From the NCBI GenBank assembly GCA_021785435.1, contig JAJYFE010000031.1, forward strand, positions 1-36,661: a stretch of DNA of 36,661 nt. Direction: 5' to 3'. How positions within the stretch are numbered: the stretch's first letter is position 1; every line of letters begins with the position of its first letter. The notes beneath the pieces are model-generated. The model saw only the letters and a list, made by a program, of their open reading frames with translations, was not told where the DNA came from and did not search any database. Positions 16,430 through 25,600 of this stretch are shown piece by piece. The position numbers were made by a program, and so were the translations under genes. The DNA is from Planctomycetota bacterium. Lineage in GTDB: Bacteria; Planctomycetota; Phycisphaerae; WQYP01.

Positions 16430-17574
16430 GACAGATTTACAGGCATAATCACGTACAGAAAATTATTTCCTGCTCGCAGTAGTCCTGGTTTACCGGGAGA
16501 ACGAAGCTCCAAAGTGATTTCATCCGTTGGCGCAACTTTTAGTGCATCCAGCAGATAGGTCGGGTTAAATCCTACCTCCATTGGTTCCGTGTTGTACTCA
16601 ATTGGCATTTCAATGCGTGCTTCGCCCATCTCCGGCGCTCGTCCAATAATGGCTAATAGTTTGGGGGTAAAGCTTAATCGAACCGATTGTGATTCCTGAT
16701 TGGTTAACAAAGCCGCCCGCCCCACCGCACTTTGAAAACGTTCGCGGTTCAAGACCGCCTTATGATCACAGTCTTTCGGGATAACATCCTGATACGGCGG
16801 AAAAGTACCTTCCACCAGTGCGGCACTAAGTGATGCTGTAACAGTTCTGTGATCGGCTTTCTTCGCGTCGACGCCTGTAAGAATCTGGGCGAATAGCTTG
16901 TTTTCGCGGAATTGTAGCTGCACGGTGGCTTCCGCATCAGCCAGCAACCGTTCCAGCAGGGTAATGGCTTTCAGCGGCACAATAGCCGAAACCGGCTTAT
17001 CATTATCTGTGTTCATCTCATCACGGGCTTGAGCTAAACGATGTCCATCGGTGGCGACAAGAAATAGCTTCTTATCCTTTCTTTCTATTAATACACCGTT
17101 CATGGCATACCGCGTCATTTCTTTCGCCGCGGCAAAGCGGGTGCGATCCAGCATCAGCTTGAGTCGTCCCGCCGGGATTGTTAAATCCGCAGTGCCTTCA
17201 AAGGCGCTGATGGGAGGAAATTCCTCCGGGTTATACCCCAGCAGCGTAAACGTGCTGTCAGCGCCTTTCAGCGTTGTTTTTTCCGCGTGCACCTCCAAGG
17301 TTAAGGTTTCATCCGGGGAGTTATTCACGATTTCTGCGAGCTTGTTCGCTGGCAGCAGCGCCAAGCCTTCCTGTTTGATATCAACCTGGCTTAAGAATGT
17401 CTCCAGCGTGATTTCCAGATCGGTGCAAACGCAGCGCAGCACACGACCATTGGGGGTGGAAGCCGTGTTCAAGCGCACACAGGACAGCACCGGCTTGGGC
17501 GTCCGCGTCGGCACGACAGCAGTGGCTAGTCCGAGTACATTGACCAATGCCTGACGATTGACAACTACTTTCAT
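16426..17574 (-). CDS. dnaN: DNA polymerase III sliding clamp (beta subunit)
   Basis: 382 residues, the usual length. The beta clamp forms a dimeric ring that tethers DNA polymerase to DNA. Visible motifs are MKVVVNRQALVNVLGLATAVVP at the N-terminus, TPKPVLSCVRL, GVLIERKDKKLFLVATDGHRLA in the middle, FPPYQDVIP, and the C-terminal NNFLYVIMPVNLS (the YxVMPxR/L-type end). ATG 17574 was chosen because GGAAG stands 5 bases upstream and the protein begins with the family start; the open frame reaches 17601. It overlaps dciA by four bases. Codon use is more A/T-rich than in the pyrG region, as for topA. Confidence 0.96.
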   Translation of the reverse strand: MKVVVNRQALVNVLGLATAVVPTRTPKPVLSCVRLNTASTPNGRVLRCVCTDLEITLETFLSQVDIKQEGLALLPANKLAEIVNNSPDETLTLEVHAEKTTLKGADSTFTLLGYNPEEFPPISAFEGTADLTIPAGRLKLMLDRTRFAAAKEMTRYAMNGVLIERKDKKLFLVATDGHRLAQARDEMNTDNDKPVSAIVPLKAITLLERLLADAEATVQLQFRENKLFAQILTGVDAKKADHRTVTASLSAALVEGTFPPYQDVIPKDCDHKAVLNRERFQSAVGRAALLTNQESQSVRLSFTPKLLAIIGRAPEMGEARIEMPIEYNTEPMEVGFNPTYLLDALKVAPTDEITLELRSPGKPGLLRAGNNFLYVIMPVNLS

Positions 17575-17793
17575 AGGCACTTCCATCCGAAAATATTCCA
17601 ACCGCCAGAGCCGTGCCGAGTGGGCGGTGACGATCGGAACAGCCTTGCAATCTCCGGATACCGGGATTGATGTCCGTTATCGTAATCTGTTTATGGCCAA
17701 ACGACAACCCATATCACGCCAATATTGTCCTCCCCTGCACGCCCGGCCGGCCGGCCGCGTATAAAGCATAGAAGGAGAATAAGGCAGCTGAAC

Positions 17794-18108
17794 ATGCCCA
17801 GGTGGTACAGCGCTATTCTACCGGACTTGGTGTTTGCCGGGCTTATCGTAGCTGGATTGGCCCTGCTCCAATGGTCGGTCAATGTCACGCCGCCTGACTG
17901 GGGCCTCCTCGGCAGCATCGTCAGGGCGCTCACCGCCAGGCCCGAATTGACCAGCCTGGCGCTGTTGGGATTGGCCGGGCTGCTGGCCGCCGTCCGGGTG
18001 ATGCACATGTTCGAACACGGCAGCTTGGGCCTGCTGGGCATGCAGGTCGCCGTTTATGCCCTGGCCGCTGTGGTCTGCTGGCGCTGGTTCATCTGCGGTG
18101 CCAACTAA
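17794..18108 (+). CDS. Small integral membrane protein, unknown
   Basis: 104 residues with three hydrophobic segments: LVFAGLIVAGLALLQWSV (about 13-30), LTSLALLGLAGLLAAVRVMHMF (about 52-73) and LLGMQVAVYALAAVVCWRWF (about 80-100). I recognise no family. The region is divergent from dnaN. An AAGGAG lies about 17 bases before this ATG, which is far, so the true start may be different; the frame is open back to 17725. The last 20 bp overlap the end of the convergent glycosyltransferase gene. Confidence 0.5.
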   Translation: MPRWYSAILPDLVFAGLIVAGLALLQWSVNVTPPDWGLLGSIVRALTARPELTSLALLGLAGLLAAVRVMHMFEHGSLGLLGMQVAVYALAAVVCWRWFICGAN

Positions 18109-18979
18109 GTAGGATGAAGAACACCACGGTCACCAGCGTCATCACGCCCAAGCCCGCCGCCAGCGACCAGCCCACGCTCAGCGTACGCCAATAGCCCAAC
18201 CCCACGACCATCACCCAACCCGCCAGCACTCCGCAGCCCGCGGCGATCAGAAATTTCACCCATCGGGAAACGCGGGGAAAGCGATAGTCATAAAGCCGTG
18301 CAAGGTGTTCCAAATAACGAAACTGCTCGTGCAGCGTCAGTTTGCTTTGGCCATAAGTCCGGTTGCGAAAAACGATGGGCACTTCTAGAATATGCTGCAG
18401 GCGACATTTAACCATCAATTCCAGGGCGATTTTGTAACCAATCGGGTTCAGCTCATCCGCCGTGGCCAAAACGGTGCGGGGCAGAGCGAAAAAACCGGCC
18501 ATGGGATCTCGCACTGGACCAATCAAAGGCCGGCTAAGCCAGGTAGCCGTGACACTGTTAAGCCAGCGAAAAACCCCCCAGCTCTCCGTCCGCCCCCCGG
18601 GCACATAGCGTGAGCCGATAACGAAATCCGCCCGGCCTTTCATCAGTGGCTCCAACAAGGTGGCGATAGACTCGGGTGGATGACTTAAATCCGCGTCCAT
18701 CACCAGCAGATACTCATGGCGGGCCAGCTTGAAACCAGCCAAAACCGCCGAAGCCAAACCGCGTTGCCCCTGCCGGATCAGGTAGCGCAGGCGCGGTTGA
18801 CGCCGGGCCAGGTCGGCCAGGATGGCTGGCGTGCCATCCATGGAATTGTCATCCACGACAATGGACTCCCATTCCCAGCCGCTGGCATCCATGGCTTCGG
18901 CCAGAAGGGCCATCAGTCGCGGTAAATTCTCCGCTTCTCGATACGTCGGCACAATAATACTGACCCGACCAGGCGCCAT
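18089..18979 (-). CDS. GT2 polyprenol-phosphate glycosyltransferase (DPM1-like) with C-terminal membrane domain
   Basis: 296 residues. The N-terminal GT-A domain has VSIIVPTYREAENLPRL, IVVDDNSMDGT, the metal-binding DADLSHPPE (about 95) and FVIGSRYVPGG, followed by DPMAGFFALPR and RTYGQSKLT. These are signatures of dolichol/polyprenol-phosphate mannose or glucose synthases, which transfer a sugar from a nucleotide donor to a lipid phosphate. Two hydrophobic helices at the C-terminus (FLIAAGCGVLAGWVMVVGLG and VMTLVTVVFFILL) anchor it in the membrane and resemble a short GtrA-like tail. ATG 18979 was chosen because GGGGAG lies 6 bases upstream; the open frame extends far further but is not protein-like. 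Sugar specificity cannot be told. Confidence 0.88.
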   Translation of the reverse strand: MAPGRVSIIVPTYREAENLPRLMALLAEAMDASGWEWESIVVDDNSMDGTPAILADLARRQPRLRYLIRQGQRGLASAVLAGFKLARHEYLLVMDADLSHPPESIATLLEPLMKGRADFVIGSRYVPGGRTESWGVFRWLNSVTATWLSRPLIGPVRDPMAGFFALPRTVLATADELNPIGYKIALELMVKCRLQHILEVPIVFRNRTYGQSKLTLHEQFRYLEHLARLYDYRFPRVSRWVKFLIAAGCGVLAGWVMVVGLGYWRTLSVGWSLAAGLGVMTLVTVVFFILLSWHRR

Positions 18980-19143
18980 GTTCGCTCCCCAAAGCGGTAT
19001 TGCGCTGCCAGATGCGGCGGAAAACGATGGTAGTATAAATTCAATTCGCACCGACGGCGAGGCGCCGCCGCGGGCGCCATGCTCTGGAAAGCTTCCCGCC
19101 GGTATCTTCTGGCAAACCCCAGCCATCGACCATGGCATCAAAT
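18980..19143. other. Upstream region of the GT2 gene
   Basis: Holds a minus-strand TATACT (19037 down to 19032), a possible -10 for the glycosyltransferase. A GC-rich inverted repeat (GGCGCC/GGCGCC around 19061-19078) is also present. No gene is seen. Confidence 0.3.
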
Positions 19144-19201
19144 CTCCCAACGTCTTAACGGCGGCCTTTATACCGCCTGTGGAAATCTCCCTGCCCCCAA
19201 A
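19144..19201. repeat. Dispersed hairpin repeat, copy 2 (partner at 9483-9541)
   Basis: Matches the copy at 9483 through CCCAACGTCTTA, GGCGG...CCGCC, TCTCC and GCCCCCAAA. It precedes the promoter of the small basic protein gene by about 40 bp. Confidence 0.6.
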
Positions 19202-19241
19202 CCCAGTCAGCCTTCCCCGGAAAAATCTTTCCAAAAAGTTC

Positions 19242-19270
19242 TTGCATTGACCCCGGCGAAATGCTAACTT
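19242..19270 (+). promoter_or_regulatory. Promoter of the 47-codon gene
   Basis: TTGCAT (19242-19247), a 17-bp spacer, and TAACTT (19265-19270), about 40 bp before the start codon. The layout (hairpin repeat, then promoter) parallels that at 9483-9610. Confidence 0.45.
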
Positions 19271-19309
19271 ACTTCTGTGGTACCGATTCGTGTTGCAAGG
19301 AGGCCATAT

Positions 19310-19453
19310 ATGGCACATCGGCGCACTTCCGGATCGAAGGTCCGATCCCACAAAATCGGTTTTAACAACGGGAGTTTTCACCACCGCAAGCAGGCGCGCC
19401 TGGAAGCCCGTCGCCTGTTGCAGAATCTGCCGCGCCTGCTCGATTTGGCATAA
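19310..19453 (+). CDS. Small basic protein (47 residues), unknown
   Basis: ATG at 19310 is preceded by a perfect Shine-Dalgarno AAGGAGG at 19297-19303 with 6-base spacing, the best in the window, and by a promoter-like pair at 19242-19270. The protein starts MAHRRTSGSKVRSHKIGFNN and continues GSFHHRKQARLEARRLLQNL before PRLLDLA and TAA. It is rich in Arg, Lys and His, with a probable basic amphipathic helix in the second half. Such composition suits a nucleic-acid- or ribosome-binding protein. I do not recognise the family and assign no function. It is too short for many gene finders. It ends 24 bp before a MITE-like insertion. Confidence 0.65.
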   Translation: MAHRRTSGSKVRSHKIGFNNGSFHHRKQARLEARRLLQNLPRLLDLA

Positions 19454-19476
19454 ATCACTGGCGTGCCGAAATAGCC

Positions 19477-19653
19477 GTAGTGCGTTGTCAAACGATAACT
19501 TTCGGGTTGGTGAAAGAGCCCCGGACGTGCCATCGAACCCGAAGCACCGGGCTTCAGGTCGCCAGCGGCGACTCGCCCTAATGTTTCCTGGCGGCGACCC
19601 GGTGCATGGCGGCGGACCGGGTACCCGAAAGTCAAGCGGTGACAACGCCGTAG
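19477..19653 (+). repeat. MITE-like element with GTAG target duplication (family A)
   Basis: Bounded on both sides by GTAG (19477-19480 and 19650-19653). Inside these, the left end TGCGTTGTCA and the right end TGACAACGCC are near-perfect inverted repeats. Internal sequence (AAACGATAACTTTCGGGTTG, AAAGAGCCCCGGA, AACCCGAAGCACCGGGCTTC) matches the copies at 29668 and 33966. No transposase is encoded, so it would be non-autonomous. The gap 19654-19844 holds only GC-rich short repeats (CGTAGCCCCAAACGCGGGGC). Confidence 0.75.
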
Positions 19654-19844
19654 CCCCAAACGCGGGGCCGGCGCCAAAACCGCCGTGTGGAATCGTAGGC
19701 CCACGGCCGCGGTGGAGCTGCCGCGCCGTTGGCGGCGGCTCCCAGCCGCGAACCGGCTCTCCGTTCGCACCGCCTGGATGCGCCAAGCCCATCCCTATCC
19801 CTGGCCAGGTTGCAACGCAGGCTGAAAGCGCATCACGCCGTCGG

Positions 19845-19850
19845 TATAAT
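19845..19850 (+). promoter_or_regulatory. -10 element of pyrG
   Basis: A perfect TATAAT, 30 bp before the ATG at 19881; no matching -35 is seen. The implied short leader favours the 19881 start over 19869. Confidence 0.45.
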
Positions 19851-19880
19851 CCCGGCTGGTGATCTCGAATGAGGTTCGTG

Positions 19881-21641
19881 ATGCGCGAAGATTCCCCGTT
19901 GGACCTGCTGGCTTCCCTGGGCCAGAGCTCGCCGGAAACCGAGTTCTACAGTCCCTATCCCCAAGGTTATGAAAAAGGCCGCTGCAAGTACGTCGTGGTC
20001 CTCGGAACCGTCATGAGCGGATTGGGCAAAGGCATTTTCAGCGCGTCCCTGGCGAAAATTCTCAAGGACAAAGCCCTGCGCGTAGCGCCGATCAAAATGG
20101 AAGGGTACCTGAACATCGATGCCGGAACGCTGAATCCCTTTCGCCACGGCGAGGTGTTCGTGCTGGACGACGGCCTGGAAACCGACATGGACTTGGGCAC
20201 CTACGAGCGCATGTTGGATGAAAACCTTTCCCGGCATAATTTTGTCACCAGCGGGCAAGTCTTCACGCGCATTCTGGAGCACGAGCGGCATGGACATTAC
20301 CTGGGCCGTGACGTGCAGATGATCCCTCATGTCACCGGAGAGGTTAAATACACGCTGCGCGCCTTGGCCCTGGAAACACGGGCGGATCTGGTGTTTGTGG
20401 AGGTCGGCGGCACCGTCGGAGATTACGAGAACGGCTATTTCATCGAAGCGATCCGCGAATTGGCTTACGAAGAGGGCGAGCATTCCGTGGGCGTAGTGGC
20501 GCTGACGTACATCGTCGAACCGCAGGCCTTGGGCGAGCAGAAATCCAAAGCCGCCCAGCTGGGCATGCGGCAGTTGATGCAAACCGGCCTGCATCCGCAC
20601 ATCATCGCCTGCCGCTGCGCCGCGCCGGTGACGGACAAGGTGCGGCAGAAAATATCGATGTTCAGCAACGTACCCCTGCGGCGTGTTTTTTCAATGCATG
20701 ACCTGCCCAGCATCTATCTGGTTCCGGAGATGCTCCGGGAAGCCGGGCTGGACCGCGAAGTGCTCACGCTGCTGCATTTGCATGAGCGCGTCAATCAGCG
20801 GGCCGAGGACGCGGCGCGCGCCCGCTGGACCCGCTTCGTGGGCCAGTTGCTGGCGGAAAAGGAAAAAACCGTCACCATCGGCGTGACGGGCAAGTATGCT
20901 TCCCTGCGCGACGCCTATGCCAGCATCGATAAAGCCCTGGAACACGCCGCCGCCGCCGCCCAGTGCCGTCTGCAGGTGCAGTGGATCGACACCACCGAGA
21001 TCATCCCCCGCAACGTCGCGGAAATGCTCAAAAGGTGCCATGGTATTATCGTGCCTGGCGGATTCGGGTCGCGCGGAGCGGAAGGCAAAATTCAGTGCAT
21101 CCGTTATGCCCGCGAAAACCATGTGCCGTATCTGGGCATTTGCCTGGGCTTTCAGATGGCGGTGGTGGAATACGCCCGCCACGTCTGCGGCTTGGATGGC
21201 GCCAACACCACGGAAATTGATCCGCACTGCCGGCATCCGGTGATCGACATTCTGCCGGAGCAGAAGAAGATCGAAGGGCTAGGCGGCAATATGCGTTTGG
21301 GCGGCAAGGATGTGATTCTAAAATCCGGCACGGGTATTTCCCACCTCTACGGAGACGCCACCACGGTGCGCCTGCGTTTTCGCCACCGCTACGAAGTGGA
21401 GCCGCGTTATATCGAGACCCTGGAGCGTCACGGCCTGGTCTTCGGCGGCCACGCGCCCAACCAGCCGATCATGCAGATGCTGGAATTACCAGCCACGGTT
21501 CACCCCTACTTTTTCGCCACGCAGGCCCACCCGTGCCTGACCAGCCGGCCCCTGGCGCCGGATCCGATGTTCCTGGGCCTGGTGCAGGCGGCTCTGCGCC
21601 GGGCTTATCCGCAGCAGGCCTTTGCAAGCCTGGTGGCGTGA
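19881..21641 (+). CDS. pyrG: CTP synthase, divergent form
   Basis: About 586 residues; makes CTP from UTP, ATP and glutamine. The amidoligase domain has a P-loop VMSGLGKGIFSASLAKIL in place of the usual VVSSLGKG, KMEGYLNIDAGTLNPFRHGE in place of KLDPYINVDPGTM, and FVEVGGTVGDYE. The glutaminase domain has the nucleophile Cys421 in LGICLGFQ. At the triad end it reads ATQAHPCLTSRP, so His550 is kept but the usual Glu of HPE is Cys552. The family normally has about 540 residues; the extra length is a 30-40 residue N-terminal extension. ATG 19881 has GAGG 6 bases upstream and a -10 box at 19845; ATG 19869 is the alternative. If the Glu to Cys change is real, glutamine-dependent activity may be altered while ammonia-dependent activity could remain; that is inference. 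Confidence 0.94.
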   Translation: MREDSPLDLLASLGQSSPETEFYSPYPQGYEKGRCKYVVVLGTVMSGLGKGIFSASLAKILKDKALRVAPIKMEGYLNIDAGTLNPFRHGEVFVLDDGLETDMDLGTYERMLDENLSRHNFVTSGQVFTRILEHERHGHYLGRDVQMIPHVTGEVKYTLRALALETRADLVFVEVGGTVGDYENGYFIEAIRELAYEEGEHSVGVVALTYIVEPQALGEQKSKAAQLGMRQLMQTGLHPHIIACRCAAPVTDKVRQKISMFSNVPLRRVFSMHDLPSIYLVPEMLREAGLDREVLTLLHLHERVNQRAEDAARARWTRFVGQLLAEKEKTVTIGVTGKYASLRDAYASIDKALEHAAAAAQCRLQVQWIDTTEIIPRNVAEMLKRCHGIIVPGGFGSRGAEGKIQCIRYARENHVPYLGICLGFQMAVVEYARHVCGLDGANTTEIDPHCRHPVIDILPEQKKIEGLGGNMRLGGKDVILKSGTGISHLYGDATTVRLRFRHRYEVEPRYIETLERHGLVFGGHAPNQPIMQMLELPATVHPYFFATQAHPCLTSRPLAPDPMFLGLVQAALRRAYPQQAFASLVA

Positions 21642-22224
21642 CGCTTTTTCGGGAAGCCGGGACGGTAATGGAAGCACAGTCTCAACCGTAGTCGGCGATG
21701 CCCCTGTCGCCGCTGCCGATTCATCACCGCGCCACGACGAACGGACGATTTACCGCGGGGGACGCCGAGGAACGCAGAGAAAGATGAAAATGTCGTAGCC
21801 CCAAGCGTAAGCGCGGGGTCGAGGCGTGCCATGTCAACCCTGACCCGTCGCCCACGGCGACTAAACCGGATATTTCATCGGTTTTTCAAGCGGCGGCTCG
21901 GTACGGGTCCGTCGGCCTGCTGGCGGTGCCGACCGCCGCCAATCGGGTGGTTCAGGCTTGTCACTGGCACCCAGAATACGCACTTTAGACCCTTCCGCGC
22001 ATAGTTTCCCCGCGGTCCTCCATTTCCTTTACCTATAGGTATCAAACCCCCGCCCATCAAGGGGTTGGGACACGCCTTTCGCCTCCTAACCGGTATTTTG
22101 TTGAACGGCGGCCAGCGGCCGCGTCGGCAGCGGTATTTCCCGCAACCGCCGACAGACCAGCCGGAACAATTCTTGCAAGGGATAACCCCCCGCCAGATGC
22201 AGCACCAGACGCCGCGCTCTGGGG
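21642..22224. other. Gene-free region after pyrG
   Basis: Right after pyrG, GGCGTGACGC followed by TTTTT could be a very weak terminator (3-4 bp stem). Further on are short repeats shared with other gaps (CGTAGCCCCAAGCG with GCGGGG near 21794; GTCGCCCACGGCGAC near 21847). Sequence from about 22080 to 22224 probably belongs to the decayed LuxR-type gene but is out of frame with its end. No intact gene is seen. Confidence 0.4.
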
Positions 22225-22404
22225 CTTACCCCGCGCGAAGCGCAAGTGCTGGCCTGGGTGACCACGGGGCCGCCGGACGCGGAAATCGCAGTTTGCTTGG
22301 GCGTGGCGCCGCGAACGGTGGAAAAAAATCTGGCCAACCTTTACGGAGAATTGGGCGTGCAAACACGGCATGGCGCTGGGATCAAGGCGCTGGAAATCAG
22401 TTGA
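22225..22404 (+). pseudogene. LuxR/GerE-type HTH remnant
   Basis: Codons 22225-22404 encode LTPREAQVLAWVTTGPPDAE, then IAVCLGVAPRTVEKNLANLY, then GELGVQTRHGAGIKALEIS and TGA. This is a nearly complete LuxR-family helix-turn-helix and C-terminal end, of the type found on planctomycete response regulators. There is no start codon: a TAA lies in frame at 22183 and only about 13 unrelated codons precede the domain. The upstream regulator part is lost or frameshifted. The residues of the HTH itself look intact, so decay is probably recent. Confidence 0.75.
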
Positions 22405-22426
22405 CGAACGTATCTGCGCGTACCTA

Positions 22427-22454
22427 TTGACAATCGGCATTTCAAATCTATGCT
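22427..22454 (+). promoter_or_regulatory. Promoter upstream of the autotransporter
   Basis: TTGACA (22427-22432), 16-bp spacer, TATGCT (22449-22454). It lies about 165 bp before the autotransporter ATG, with nothing else on this strand in between. Confidence 0.5.
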
Positions 22455-22620
22455 GGGTGTTCGTAGCGGCGGTTCTCCGTTATCGTGATGCGCTAATAAT
22501 CAGTATCTCGTCTGCGTCCGGGCGGCTTTTCGGCATGGTGCTGCGCAGGAGCACGACACGCCCACCCCGGCGACTCTCCGACCCGGAGGCGCCTGCGCCG
22601 CCCACACCAGGAGCAGGACC

Positions 22621-25600
22621 ATGTCTCGCAACCCGCAACTCGTAACCTCCAACCTGTCGTCCGCGGCTTCCACCGTTCTCATCACGCGCCGGCGGGCCTT
22701 GCTCTCCGCCGCCGGCCTGGCCGTGGCGGCCACACTGCTTCCGGGCTTCACGCCGCACGCCCGCGCGACGACCCTGAAGGGGATTACCGTTGACATTGGC
22801 AGCGGCGCCTACAGCACGTCCTATACGCAACTGCAGACGCTGCTCGGGAACAACCAGGCTTACTGGGTCAGTTTTTCCTTCGGCGTCGGCGGAACCCTGA
22901 ATCTCACCGCCGACAGCTCAACCGCCCCACCGATCGCCTCCACCATGAGCGGCACCCCCATTTACATCAACGCCGAGGGCGGCTACGTAACGTTGAGCGG
23001 CTTTTCCGGCGGCAGCGGCAGCGGCAGCTACGACTACCCCGGCTTAGTCAGTACCAGCGCGCGCAACACGATCGTCCTCGAGAACGGCACCTTTGGTGGG
23101 ACCGATTATTCCGGCGTCACGGCGGGCACCATCCAGATTGGCGGCGGCACGGCGACGCTGGCGGCAACCATCGTGTCCGGTGGGGGCCTTCCCCCAGGTC
23201 CCGGGGCCACCATCGCGTTTAACTTTGGCACCTTCTCGAATGCCTTCGCTGCCGGCGGGGTGGTGCCCTATAACATCTTGGTCTCCGGGGCCTCCAATGT
23301 CATCAATGGTGGCGGCGCTGCGGGTACCTTCACGGGCAGCTTTTCCGGCTCTGGCGCGCTGCAACTGCAAGATGCTACGTTCGAACTGGCTCCCCCGGGG
23401 CCGACGCTAACCAACGCCGGTTTTATCGGCACCCTGGATGTTGAAACCGGAGCAACTGTTTTGCTGGACAGCCAAGGCGCCCTCACCAGCGGCGGATTCA
23501 TCATCGACGGCGGCGCGTTGAAGAACAACAGCGGCGGCGCCTTGAATTTTTCTCCCGCCAATACCATTGCGATCAACTCCGGCGGCTTCACCTTTGACGC
23601 CTATGGCCAGAGCAGCATCCTGCAAGGCGTCATCAGCGGCGCGGGAGGCCTGACCATTTCCGATACCAGCAGCTCCGGCGGCGGCGTGGTGAATCTCAAC
23701 CCAACGGACAGTGGCGGCAATTCGAAGCCGAACACCTATACCGGCGGAACGATCATCCAAGATGGCGTTACGGCTGGCTTTACCAACAGCGCCAGCTTCG
23801 GCACGGGAACCATCACGGTCGACGCCACCGGCGGAACCCTCAAGTACGGGGCGGGCAGACTGACGCCGACGAACCCGCTGCAACTCATCGGCAATGCCAC
23901 GATTGACGCCGGCGGATTTACTGGTGCCAACGCCGAGACTTACACCGGGGCCATCCGCAACGCCCCGGACACCGGCGGCCAGACGTTGACGATCCAGAAC
24001 GGCACACTCTCGCTGACGAACAGCTCAAACCAAAACGACTTCACCAGCGGCACGCTGCAAATCGGTGACGGTGCGCACGCCGCCACGGTTCAAGCCGCGT
24101 CCCCATCCTGCCTGCCCGGCGCGAATGTTTCCATCGAACTTAACGCCGGCACGCTGAAATATACCGGCGCCAGTTCGCTCACCTTACCCAACAACGTCGC
24201 GGGCGCGGCCGATATGAACAACGCGCTCGATGCCGGTGGTAACATCATCGTCCTCGGCGGGGCCGTCACCAACCGCAGCGGCACACTAGCGCTGCAAAAT
24301 GGCACATTCTCATCAGCCAGCGCCTCCGCCGGCAACACGTTCGCCAATTTCACCGGCGGCACGCTGCAGGTCGGAAGTTCCTCCGGCGCCGCCACGCTCG
24401 AGCTTAGCGACAACGCAACCACCGGCGCGCTGTATCTTCCCGGCTCAAACGCCAGCATCGCGCTCAATGGCGGCACGGTGGCAATGCCCGCCACGCTCCA
24501 GCAACCTACCACCATCTCCAACAACCTCCAGGTTACGGGAACCGGGGGCGGCATCGAAGGCGTGGATAATGCGAACGCCGTAATTTCACTGGCGGGATCG
24601 CTTAACATCGACACGTCGAGCAATCCCGACGAGGCCCTCGTGCTGCTGAACGGCGTGTTTTCCTTCACCAAAGCCGGCAATACGACGCAGGGCGTCGTAC
24701 AAGTGGGGAACGGGACCAACCGCGGGGTCGCGAGCCTCCAGTTTAATTCCGCCCCGATTGCGCCTACAAGCCACCTCGCTCTGGACGATGGGGGCTTGGT
24801 CTTCGTCAGTTCCAGCCACGGCCCCGTTACCGTCCCGCAGGACATTTTGGTTGATCCCGCCGGTGGATTCGTGGAGACCATTTACACGGGGCCGGGTTCC
24901 GGGTCGGAGGTCATCGTGCAACCTACGGGCGACCTAAGCGGTCCTGGCAAGCTGTCGGTCGGGTCGCTTGCGTTGGATCCCTCCGCGGGTAATAACCTTG
25001 CCTTCACCGGCACGCTGCAGGTGATGACAAACCTCACTCTGGACTCCCAAAACGCGGTCACGGGCGGCGGTTTTGAGGTCGGCGGACCTTCCTCGTTCGG
25101 GGGAACCTTCACCAACAATACCAACGGGCCTCTGGTTCTCTCCGCGGCAAACACGATCAGCATGGACTCCCAAGCAAATCTCGCGATCGATACGCGCGGG
25201 CGGAGCGTAACCCTTCGCGGCATCATCAGCAGCTACAACTACAACTACAACTACTGGGGCGGTCAATTGACCTTGGAAGACACGACCGGCAGCGGCGGAA
25301 TAGTAAATCTTGATCCAACCAACCCTGCGGGCCAGTCCGTTCCCAACACCTACTCGGGGGGCACGATCGTTGCGGGCGTCACCGCCACCTTTGGCAACAG
25401 CGGAGCCTTCGGTAGCGGCCCCATCATGTTTGCAAACGGCGGAACGCTCATGCCGACGGTGGCCGGCCTGAATTTGCCAAACAACATCGGCCTGACCGAC
25501 AGTCCTTCCAGCTCCACACCCGACGTCTACAACACCAATGGTACGACCTCCGAGATCAGCGGGAACCTCCACAGCGCCGACGTGCCGACACTCCAGGGAG

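Noticed and set aside
22065-22430. Open frame of 121 codons covering the LuxR relic region
   Set aside because: The HTH is encoded in a different frame; this frame gives low-complexity sequence over it.
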